NCBI GenBank assembly: GCA_009746045.1
Contig: RPFO01000288.1
Span: forward strand, 597,855-661,854
Origin: Mesostigma viride
Lineage: Eukaryota; Streptophyta; Mesostigmatophyceae; Mesostigmatales; Mesostigmataceae
Length of the DNA stretch: 64,000 bases
Direction: 5' to 3'
Under the pieces are notes generated by a model that saw nothing but the letters and a program-made list of their open reading frames with translations, was not told where the DNA came from and made no database searches. Position numbers and translations under genes: made by a program. Of the stretch, positions 31,424 to 42,700 are shown piece by piece. Every line of letters starts with the position of its first letter. Position 1 is the first letter of the stretch.

Positions 31424-31769
31424 CCCCCCACGTTTAAGATTGGGGTCCGGCCGACCCAGGGCCGCTATCTTAAACCTAAAATCAAATGAAGCGCTGACGA
31501 TCTTAAAGTTGAGAGCTGCAGGCGATCTTAAACCTGATGCGGTATACCTCACCGGTATTTTTCACCGTGTATGATTTACTGTATGAAACCCCTAAATAAT
31601 CTTTTTTCGCATACCAGTGATACCCCTGACCAGCTATTTGTACCTACTTTCAGATCTTTTTCCCCAAAACCAGCCCTGCGATCTTATTAAACCTGAAATT
31701 CCTAAATCCAGGGTCTGAAGTCTGAAGATCTTAAACCTGGGAATCTTAAAAGTGTGGGGGGGGGGGGGG
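31424..31769. mobile_element. MITE-like element, about 346 bp
   Basis: The left end reads CCCCCCACGTTTAAGATT. The right end, reverse-complemented, reads CCCCCCACACTTTTAAGATT. A 3-bp TAC flanks both sides. Inside, GATCTTAAACCTG or close variants recur about six times. It has no ORF. It is probably a non-autonomous DNA element, but the G/C-run ends make the exact limits uncertain. Confidence 0.5.
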
Positions 31770-31772
31770 TAC

Positions 31773-32690
31773 GCAGTACACCACCAGCCTCTCCTTGCAC
31801 CAGCCACGCGGCGTGTTTAAGAGAAACCAAGACTCACCCTAATTTTGAAGGTCGGGCGACCTGGTGGCGAGCTGTGTTGACTGTTGATCGCCACCTTCAT
31901 AGAAAGTTGTAGTGTTTGGAAGGAAATTCAATGATTTTCGCAGCAAGTGATCGGACCCAACTTAGAGATCTAATACGCATGATTAAGTTCATCATTCGAT
32001 CGAGAATTCTCGGTTTAGAGTTTCTCTAGGGGCTATACGAAGCTATCGATGAAGCTTTATGGGAATGTGTCTGGCTGTTATGAAATGTGCCCGCTTGCGA
32101 AGCTTGAGGCATGTTGTCCGGTAACTGGCGTATACATCGGACAGACATTTGCACATTTATCTTGTCTATGCCGCGTTTAACCGCACTTGATGGTGGATTG
32201 TGAATGAAGAGAGTCTCCGCATCCACACTTGAGTTGAAGAGGCAGTCCCAGGCATAATTTTTTTAGTAGCCGAATCCAGCGTTTTGTCGACGAGTCCAGC
32301 AACTGCCGATGTGGTCCTCCAAGAGGCATGGCTAAGCTGGACCCTCATTCCCCCGACGGGGGCAAGTGGAAGCCGCTGTCGCTGGCTCATAAGTTCGCCA
32401 TTCTTACAAAATTAGACAGGTCAAAGCATACGCCAATCAAGGTAATTGACGCATGACGCTTTATCGTGACTGGCTGCACAGCCGAGGATTGCGCTACGGC
32501 ATGCGTGTTGCATGCATTCCTTCAAATGCTATTCTGGCATTTCTAGTGGCATGTCACGTACCCTACCTTGTCGCCCCCAAGAAGTTCCACCAACGAATGT
32601 TTTGGTGCAGGCAAAGTCCGACTGTGATACTCTTTTGATTTGGCAAGGCATAGCTGGCATACCCTAGGCTCACAGGTTACGCTTAGCGCA
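31773..32690. other. No gene recognised
   Basis: Only short frames are present, and none has recognisable similarity. 32166-32390 (-) and 32453-32638 (+) have a protein-like composition and may be decayed transposon sequence. Confidence 0.35.
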
Positions 32691-32695
32691 CAACC

Positions 32696-33111
32696 ACAAC
32701 CCACAACCACAACCGCAACCACAAACACAAACACAAACACAAACACAAATACAAACACAAATACAAACACAAACACAAACACAAACACAAACACAAGCAC
32801 AAGCACAAGCGCAAGCACAAGCACAAGCACAAGCACAGGCACAAGCACAAGCACAAGCACAAGCACAAGCACAAGCACAACCGCAACCACAACCACAACT
32901 GCAACCACAACTACAACCACAACCACAACCACAACCACAATCCACAATCGGAAGCACAAGCACAAACGCAAGCGCAAGCACAAGCACAAGCACAAGCACA
33001 AGCACAAGCACAAGCGCAATGCAAGTGCAAGCGCAAGCGCAAGCACAAGCCAAGCGCAAGCACAAGCACAAGCACAAGCACAAGCACAAGCACAAGCACA
33101 AGCACACACAT
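32696..33111. repeat. (CACAAA/CACAAG/CACAAC)n hexamer array
   Basis: The variant switches in blocks along the array: AAC, then AAA, then AAG, then AAC, then AAG. This is the pattern of local slippage expansions. It lies upstream of the C2-protein gene. Confidence 0.95.
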
Positions 33112-33460
33112 GAGACAACGTGTTGCTGACAATCATAGGCGGAGTCTGTTGCCCAGGGAGTGCCAGGGATAGCCCTTGCTACCCAGACTGCAGTCACCCG
33201 TACCACCCATCCCCTTGTGCCTCTGGACTCATGCACCGCCACGCGACCCCGCCCCAAGCAGCGGCTACCCTTGCGCATACCCCCCACATGCCCATGCCTC
33301 GCGGCCCTCTGAGCACGACTCAGGGCAGTGTCAGCGGTGGTTATCCGCTCACACTGGTATCGATATCGCCTGGTATCGATTGCCCGCTCGCCCTTGTGTT
33401 GACATCGGCATCACGCCATGGGTCTGCAGCTGTTGTTGCTGTGGTGTCCATGAGGAGTCC

Positions 33461-33632
33461 TCCTCCTCCACCTCCTCCTCCACCTCCTCCTCCTCCTCCT
33501 CCTCCTCCTCCTCCTCCTCCTCCTCCTCCCTCCTCCTCCTCCTCCTCCTCCTCCTCCTCCTCCTCCTCCTCCTCCTCCTCCTCCTCCTCCTCCTCCTCCT
33601 CCTCCTCCTCCTCCTCCTCCTCCTCCTCCTCC
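33461..33632. repeat. (CCT)n microsatellite
   Basis: About 57 trinucleotides, with a single phase slip near 33530. It is about 110 bases upstream of the proposed first exon of the C2-protein gene. The pyrimidine-rich strand is the coding strand. Confidence 0.95.
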
Positions 33633-33746
33633 CCACCCCACCCCTCTTTTTTATTCTGGCTTCTGGTTCCTTCCTTGTGCGCCTCTACAAAAGCACTGCG
33701 ACAGAAACCCTCACCGTACAATGCTGACAAATTCGCAGCCAAGTGT

Positions 33747-36700
33747 ATGGCTCGGGGGCAGAACCTGCACCATGCGCGGGTGGGGTGCCCATGGTGTGCG
33801 TGTATGTGGAGCTAACACCCTCACTGTGCGATGCTAACACACCATGCGTGCAGGTGGAGCTGACGCTGTGCTGTGCGGGGCTGCCCAAAGTGGACGAGCT
33901 GAGCAAGGGTGACTTCCAGGCAAGGAAAATGGATCACCCTTCTTTCCCTGCCGGGAGCCCACAGATGCCTTGCTGTATATCTGTTGTTCCCCTGGGGCAC
34001 ACCGCCTGCACATGGTCTTGGTGCTGTGAATGCATGGCACTGCCGCTGGTGCCTGCTCTGGGCGTTACCAGCCAGGGCCCAGCATGGCAGAATGGCCGGT
34101 CCAGGCCACCCTGCTCTTGCCGTGTCCTCGCACGCCCTAGCCTTCGCTAGCACGCCCTAGCCTGCCCTTGCACGCCCTAGCATGCCTTAGCCTTCGCTAG
34201 CAGGCCCTAGCCTGCCCTTGCCTGCGCTCGCACGCCCTAGCCTTCGCTAGCACGTCCTAGCCTGCCCTTGCACGCCCTAGCATGCCTTAGCATGCGCTGC
34301 GCTGATTTCGGGGACTCAGGCTGCCCATCCACGCATGCTGCGATGTCGCCTTGTGTTGGGCACCCCACCCGTGTGCTATCTGCGTGCACGCGCGGCTGCC
34401 TTTTGATGGGAACCTGGACTTGCTCCCTTGGTTTGGTACGCCCGCCTCGGCCCCGTGAATGCGCTGATTTGTCTGCGCTGCCTGGTTCCTCCATCCAACT
34501 TGGCTCCAAGCCCCCTGGACCATCCAACTTGGCTCCTCTCTCGGCCGTCCGTTGCATCAGTCCCCACCGGCAGCTCCCCATCGTCTCCATCCGGCCCCCA
34601 GTGCTGGGGCTACGTGTCCCAGCGGCATCGGTGGATGGGCCCTGACACACTTGAACAGTCGCACAAATAAGAACAGTCCGATAAGCTAGCGCCGTTAAAA
34701 TAAGAACGCAGTGACAAGCCAGAACAGTGTGACACCATAACACTCTGGCAAACCAGAACAGTGTGACACCATAGCACTCTGGCAAACCAGAACAGTGTGA
34801 CACCATAACAGTCTGGCAAGACAGAACAGTGTGACACCATAGCACTCTGGCAAACCAGAACAGTGTGACACCATAGCACTCCGGCAAACCAGAACAGTGT
34901 GACACCATAGCACTCTGGCAAACCAGAACAGTGTGACACCATAGCACTCCGGCAAACCAGAACAGTGTGACATCCTAACACTCTGGCAAACCAGGACACC
35001 TGGGTCTATCTGGAACACTCTGGCAAACAGCGCGGCGTGTGGCGTGGCGTACGTGGTGGAGGCGGGCGTCACCTGCCGTCCCTGCCCCACTGCCCAGTAG
35101 GAGGTTGTCAGTTGTTGGCAACAGTCCATAACCAGCCAGGGCATCTCTGTTCGAACCAACAGCGCTCATCCTGCTGGGGGATCGGCAGTGTCGAGTGGGA
35201 ACCCACGAGGCGGCCACCGAGAGAGGCGTGTCATCATCGTAGTCACAATACTCATCACCATCATTTTCATTAGTCTGTTTTTCATCATGGCTCTCACATT
35301 CTGACAAATATGCATGAGAAAATCTGCCCGTGCGGCCCTCCTTTTGCAGGTGACGTTGTACAAGAAGCGTCGGGGAAAGCAGGAGGGTGACAACGGTGGG
35401 CCTGCAAGCAAGGCCGCGGCAGAGATGCCTGCACCCGCACCGGCGCCAGCAACGGGCGGTGCGGCACGAGGAGCGAGGGGAGAGGCAGGAGACGGAGCAG
35501 CACAAGGGAGAAGGACCGAAGAAGCCAGGGAGGAAGCCAGGGCGGAAACAAGGGAGGAAACAAGGGCCGATTCGACACACCCACTGCCAGCGTCAGGACA
35601 AGGGGCAGGAGTGCCGGATCCAGCATCAGCACCCGCCAGCACGGCAGGGGGCAGCGAGGCCAACAGCCACACCAGCATCAGCGACAAACGGCGATGGACG
35701 CTGGTGGGGAGGTGCGCGGGGGATTTCCATGGCACTCTGTGGACCATTAATTGATTCACGGCACTCTGTGGACCATTAATTGATTGATTCACGGCGCTCT
35801 GTGGACCATTAATTGATTGATTCACGGCACTCTGTGGACCATTAATTGATTCACGGCACTCTGTGGACCATTAATTGATTCACGGCACTCTGTGGACCAT
35901 TTGTGGATCTGGTTGCCTTAGTGCCCTAGCGGGCCTGGTTGCCGTGCTCTTGCCCTCGCATGCGCTGTTGCCAGGTGGTAGTGAAGCCACGCAGGCATGG
36001 CAGACCAGTGGGAGCTGGAGCATGCCAGAGCGTTGCCTGATCGCCCCCCCCACTGTTCCTCGCGCGCGGGGGTCCTCTTTTGGGGTGCCCACCCACGCGG
36101 CGTGCAAGCATGGGTGAAGCATCTCATATGGAACAAGTGGCCCGAGAAGGGGATTGCACGATCGCACACTGCGCGCCCAACCTGGTGGACTCACGGTCAA
36201 ATGCTTGGTTATGTTTGCTCTTGACTTTACTGGCGTATACCGTACACTCTTCCCTTGATACCCGCGTATGCCATACACTTTTCCCTTAATACTCGCGTAT
36301 GTCTCCAAGGTGCATTTGATAAGGAGCTGTACTGTAGGGTGGATGAGCGTGGCTTAGAGACTTCGACCGGTCAAAAGTCGATGCCGTGTGACACGTAGCC
36401 TATTCTTGTCCAATCGTGTTTCGTTCCTTGTTACAGTCATCTTCCGTTGGTGTCTCTTTTAGTCATCGCTTGTTTCTCATGGTCATATCTGCGCCCCGTG
36501 CGATGAGCTGACTGCCGTCACAATCAATTCTTTTCCGGCACAATATATTTTTCTTTGCCACAGGACGGAAGTTGTCCGTGGGTCCCTGGCACCCCGGTTC
36601 TCGCGCACATTCGTCATCAACTACTGGCCGGGCAAGGTGGGTGGGTCCAGATTCGTCATCACCTAATAAATACACGAATCTACTTGATTGTGCAAGGTGG

Positions 36701-39700
36701 GTGTCGGGACGTCCGCGTGGGTCGTCCACTGGAGGAGGCGCAAGGTAGGTGTCGAGAAGGGAGGGGGTATCATATGCGACCCAGTGAAAGGGGCGATTTT
36801 AGTTAATGGGGTAGGCAACCAAGCCGGTGTGGCACCTCCCGTGCCACCCGTGAACCATCGGCGGCAGTGTGCTTGCCGTGCCACCTGTCAACCATCGGCA
36901 GGAGTGTGTTAGAAGCGTTGATGAGCGCGCGCCACCTGTCAACCAGCGCTGCGCATGTGCTAGAAGCGGCGATGAGCGCAAAAACATCTACACTCAGGCA
37001 GCTACAGCAAGGCAGCGAGAAGGGTTGGCAACGTGGGAATGACAGCTGAGGGCTGCTGTCTCCATGTACCCGAACCACGTCTGTCTGTGGCTGGACGAGG
37101 ATCCACGGTGATGCCAAGTACTACTGGTAGTGATGCCAAGTACTACTATTAGTGATGATGCCAAGTACTACTAGTAGTGATGATGCCAAGTACTATTGAT
37201 GCCAAGTACTACGATTAGTGCCGTTGCTGAATGGTGGTCCTGGTGATAATGCCAAGTACTACGATTAGTGCCGTTGCTGAATGCTGGTCCTGGTGGTGAT
37301 GCCAAGTACTACGATTAGTGCCGTTGCTGAATGCTGGTCACCCTATATCCGCGCCTGTCCAACGCCTACCATCCTTTTTACGTAGTGCAACACACCAATC
37401 ATATCATATGTCACAAGCAGTAGTTTTGTAGGGACAAGCTTGGTGGGCTCAAGGTCGCAAGCAGTAGTTTTGTAGGGACAAGCTTGGTGGGCTCAAGGTC
37501 GCCCTGGGTGGGAGGCGCCCCCGGTGTCAAAACGGATGTTGCAGTAGTAGCCTAGAAGGCGCATGTCTGGGCGCAATGGCCCACCGAGCCCACCATCTTC
37601 TCTCTCCTTGTGTGGCTATTTGCAATACCTTAATTCTATGTGGCTATTGATTATTCTCTAGTTATTAATGGCTATTTATATTCTCCACACTTATGTGGCT
37701 TTTTCCCCTGTGCTATGCCCATTGCAAGCTAGTTTCCATTTCAAGCTAGTTGTTGAAGTGGGGGCAATTGAAATGGGATAGATAAGGCATTATAGCACGT
37801 CTTGGAATGGCATTAGCTCAGCACCTTAGTAGCTAGCTGTTAAGATTGGCATGTATGTGATGGCATCAGATCAGCCACGGCTCAATGTGGCCATTTGCTT
37901 GCAGTTTTACTTATGTATTTACCCCACCAGTCACCTTTATAGCAACAACTTTGCATCAGCCTCATTCTTGCTGTATTGCACCCACAGTTGCGCCCGCACT
38001 ATGGTGCGGAGAGAGCGCGCTGTGGCCTGCCGCCGACTTGGGGCAGTGAGATAAGCTAGTGAGCCCTCCCTCCCCGTTGTGTGTAGGGGTTGAAGGTTCC
38101 TGTATTGGTACCCATGTGACGCTGTCTACGTGACAATGAATTAATTAACTAATTAATTAATTCCCACTGCATGCAAACGCCACGCGTTGACCTGCCCTCG
38201 CCCCAGCTGTACAAGTAATACAACCCTGACTGGCTTCGGCCGCTATCTGCAGAAATGACGCCTGCCAGATATGACGGGAGACCACCCGCATATCCCCGGT
38301 TTGCCTCGCTGCAACCCAGATGTAAACTCGCTGCAAACCATATTTTAACGTGCCGCAACCCAAATAACAACTTTCTGCAGACCACGCACTATCTTGCTGC
38401 AACCCAAATGACAACTCGCAGGCCTCCCCTGTGGCATTTTCTGCGACATCCCCCACACTGCACCCCCGCTGTGCTTTGTTCCTGCAGGTGCAGCCGCTGC
38501 TGTGCGTCGTCACGGAGGTGGAAGACTATGGGCTGTTCAAGACACGCGAGGCAAGTGGGCACCGGTGTGGACACTTTGGCGCTGACTGTGTTTTATAACT
38601 ATCGCTACTACATTGCTGCTGCTAGCGCTCTGTCATCACGGAGGTGGAGGACTATGGGCTGTTCACGACACGCGAGGTATGCAAATGTTACCACGTCCTC
38701 GCCGGTCCCACGCTGATGGGCGCGGCGTGGTCCTCGCCGGTCCCACGCTGATGGGCGCAGCGTGGTCCTCGCCGGTCCCACGCTGATGGGCGCGGCGTGG
38801 TCCTCGCCGGTCCCACGCTGATGGGCGCGGCGTGGTCCTCGCCGGTCCCACGCTGATGGGCGCGGCGTGGTCCTCGCCGGTCCCACGCTGATGGGCGCAG
38901 CGTGGTCCTCGCCGGTCCCACGCTGATGGGCGCGGCGTGGTCCTCGCCGGTCCCACGCTGATGGGCGCGGCGTGGTCCTCGCCGGTCCCACGCTGATGGG
39001 CGCGGCGTGGTCCTCGCCGGTCCCACGCTGATGGGCGCGGCGTGGTCCTCGTCGGTCCCACGCTGATGGGCGCGGCGTGGTCCTCGCCGGTCCCACGCTG
39101 ATGGGCGCGGCGTGGTCCTCGCCGGTCCCACGCTGATGGGCGCGGCGTGGTCCTCGCCGGTCCCACGCTGATGGGCGCGGCGTGGTCCTCGCCGGTCCCA
39201 CGCTGATGGGCGCGGCGTGGGTGGAGACACGACCACACGCGATGTGCTCGTGGGCGCGGCACGGGACCACGCGCGATGTGCTCGTGGGCGCGGCATGGGC
39301 ACGGGTGGCATGGTCTCACATGGGATGCCATCCCGAATGCTGCATGGCTGCGAGTGGAATGGGTTAGACTGGAGAGCTCAACAAGCTTACACTGGTGCCA
39401 CAAGCTTGCACCGGTGTGCCCAGGTCGCTTTCGGTACATGTGCGCACGCGTGGGCACACACTCCACCATGGATGGGTCCTAGAACACGCAGTAACGCACG
39501 CGCTTGTTGCCGCAGGGATGGGCCCTAGAGCACACAATAACGCACGCGCTGGTTGCCGCATGGATGGGCCCTAGAGCACGCAATAACGCACGCGCTGGTT
39601 GCCGCATGGATGGGCCCTAGAACACGCAATAACGCACGCGCTTGTTGCCGCATGGATGGGTCCTAGAACACGCAGTAACGCATGCGCTTGTTGCCGCATG

Positions 39701-42700
39701 GATGGGCCCTAGAGCGTGCAATAACGCACGCGCTTGTTGCCGCATGGATGGGTCCTAGAACACGCAGTAACGCACACGCTTGTTGCCGCATGGATGGGCC
39801 CTAGAGCACGCAATAACGCACACGCTTGTTGCCGCATGGATGGGCCCTAGAACACGCAATAACGCACGCGCTGGTTGCCGCATGGATGGGCCCTAGAGCA
39901 CGCAATAACGCACGCGCTGGTTGCCGCATGGATGGGCCCTAGAACACGCAATAACGCACGCGCTGCTTGCCGCATGGAGAACTTGCGAGTCAAGCGCATG
40001 GGCATGCCACGGAGTACTTTGCTAATTTCATTAGAAAAATAATAACACAAGAGTTCTACCTATCGTCTGCATCATGCCCCAACATATACCATATAGTCAC
40101 TCGATGGGGATATAGTTATGGGACATAGTTATGTTCCGAATGGGGATATTATCCTCGTCCGATCATCTGATCGCTCGCATCATATCTCCTATTTCTTGTC
40201 ATCCGATCATCTGATCGCTCGCATCATATCTCCTATTTCTTGTCATCCGATCATCTGATCGCTCGCATCATATCTCCTATTTCTTGTCATCCGATCATCT
40301 GATCGCTCGCATCATATCTCCTATTTCTTGTCATCCGATCATCTGATCGCTCGCATCATATCTCCTATTTCTTGTCATCCGATCATCTGATCGCTCGCAT
40401 CATATCTCCTATTTCTTGTCATCCGATCATCTGATCGCTCGCATCATATCTCCTATTTCTTGTCATCCGATCATCTGATCGCTCGCATCATATCTCCTAT
40501 TTCTTGTCATCCGATCATCTGATCGCTCGCATCATATCTCCTATTTCTTGTCATCACATGTCCTATTGCCCATGATCATCTGATCGCTGGCATCATATCT
40601 CCTATTGCCCATGGGTCCTATTGCCCATCCTATTTCTTGCATCACATGTCCTATTGCCCATGCCGTGATGTGTTTGCCCGCAGGTGGTCGGGGAGTGCAC
40701 GTTTATGCTGGCGGACCTGCACGACCACCCAGACAAGGTGAGCCAGGGTGGCGACCGTGGCCCCTGGAGCTATGGCGGCAGCATCAGTGGGGGGGCCTTG
40801 GAGTGCAATGTGGTGGGAAGCACGGTGCCAGGGGGGAAGCCCCTGAGGAAGAGGGCGGAAGATTTTGTTTGGATGTGTATTCACTACAATGAACTGTCTA
40901 TGTATCTTTGAGTTTCAGCATCTACTCGGCAGGCATTAGCCTGCGAGGTTAATCAGAATCCTTGAGATCCGCCGTCACCACATTACTATCATCATTATTG
41001 TTATTATTGTTGTTGTTGTTGTTTTCGCTTTTCTCTGAATATTGATTAATTAACGCATGCGAGAAAGATGGGGCCACTATGCCTTGGCCTGCTCTGTGGA
41101 AGGCTGTCTGTGACATGGGTTAGTTCATCCGATTTTTAGAGAAATTCTAATACTATTAGTGCTGCATTTGTGGCAGGGCTCCACGTCTTGCATCAATCAA
41201 ATGCTGGTCTTGTTGGGAGCTTAGTGATCTTAATTATTATCACTACAAAATTATCACAAGCCAACCCCTTCGTTTGAAGCCGCGGTTTAACTAATATATT
41301 GTATAAGCACGAACTTGCCCTCATGCGCATACACACACCCTTGCCCTCATGCGCATGCAAGCTCACTAGCAAGGGTGTGAACTGTCAGCCACACTCCCAC
41401 GCACACATTGTCTTGGCCACCCTCCCTTATGCTCACAAGTTCCAGCGCAGGAGCTGCAATTTGTATAGGTCCCCTCCCTCCTCTGCCCACCCACGCTCAC
41501 CCTTGCCCTTGAATACCCTCATACACCGCCCTCATTGCTAGTTTATAGGCATTTAGTACGGTAAGATCCCCGGCTTTTCTGTTGTTTCGTTGCTGTTTCC
41601 CCCAGAATAACCACCCAGGGCCGGCAAGATTTAATAAGTTGATTTGCTTTATCAGAAGTTGTTTGCTAGCTCATTTTTTATCCAGTCCACGGCCCCGAGA
41701 TTTAGGTAATTAGAATTTTTATGTTTGTATTAATGTTTTCAGGCGGAAAGGTTTCTAGCAATTATATAGTTTATGAAACTAGCAATGTGAGCAGCGTAAT
41801 CCATCATTACGCTTGCGCGCAGGAGCTGGAACTGGACCTGGTGGCGCGCGACCAGCCCGCGGGGACGTATGTCGGAACCGTCGACGTCGGCCTGGAGCAG
41901 GTAACCGTCAGCCATGGTCTGTGGCCTTGGTTGGCCTGGACCAGGTAACCCTTCATCATGGTGGTTGGTTGGACCATGGCTCGGTGGTCTGTTGTATATT
42001 AACATCAACGAGACAACACAAAATGGTTGGTTGGTTCTTGGTTTGGTTGGTCTGGAGGAGGTAGTCGTACAACATGGTCGGCTGGGTGGGTGGGTGGTAG
42101 TGGGGGCATGGCTTGGTTGGTCTGCATCAGGTACTCGTCCTTTTGCTGGGTGGCAGGTACCCGTCGCATGGCGGCTGCTTCGCTGGTAGTTTTGCCATGG
42201 CTCGTTGGGTGGTTGGGTGTGCCGCATCATGCACATTTGCTGTATCTTGCCCTCATCCCCTTCTCTCGCTACCCCAACCAACTCCGTCGCCACACACATG
42301 CCACTGTTTATGGTCCCAGGTCTCCCCCATCAAGCACCTCTGCTCACCTAACCCTTTCATATGCCCACACGCACTATAGCGCAGGGGCCCCGCATCATAA
42401 ACAGGGGCTTACCTGTCCCCCCACCCCCCAAACCCCCCAGCCCCCCAGCCCCCCAAACCCTCACCCCCTCACCCCCTCACCCCCTCACCCCCTCACCCCC
42501 TTACCCCCTCACCCCCTCACCCCCTCACCCCCTCTCCCCTCTCCCCCTCTCCCCCTCACCCCCTCACCCCCCCACGCCCTCAACCCCTCAACCCCTCAAC
42601 CCCTCAACCCCTCAACCCCTCAACCCCTCAACCCCTCAACCCCTCAACCCCTCAACCCCTCAACCCCTCACCCCACTGTTCAATGGCAGGTGTGCCGCGT

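Noticed and set aside
32543-33815. ORFs encoding Cys/Val, Glu, Arg, Gly or Ser homopolymers
   Set aside because: They translate the CACAAG-type and CCT arrays.
38608-39469. Proline/arginine-rich ORFs on the - strand
   Set aside because: They translate the 35-bp minisatellite in all frames; 105 bases make a 35-residue period.
34709-40556. CRISPR-like regular arrays with 34-46-bp periods
   Set aside because: Units are directly adjacent with no unique spacers, there are no cas genes, and the context is a eukaryotic intron.
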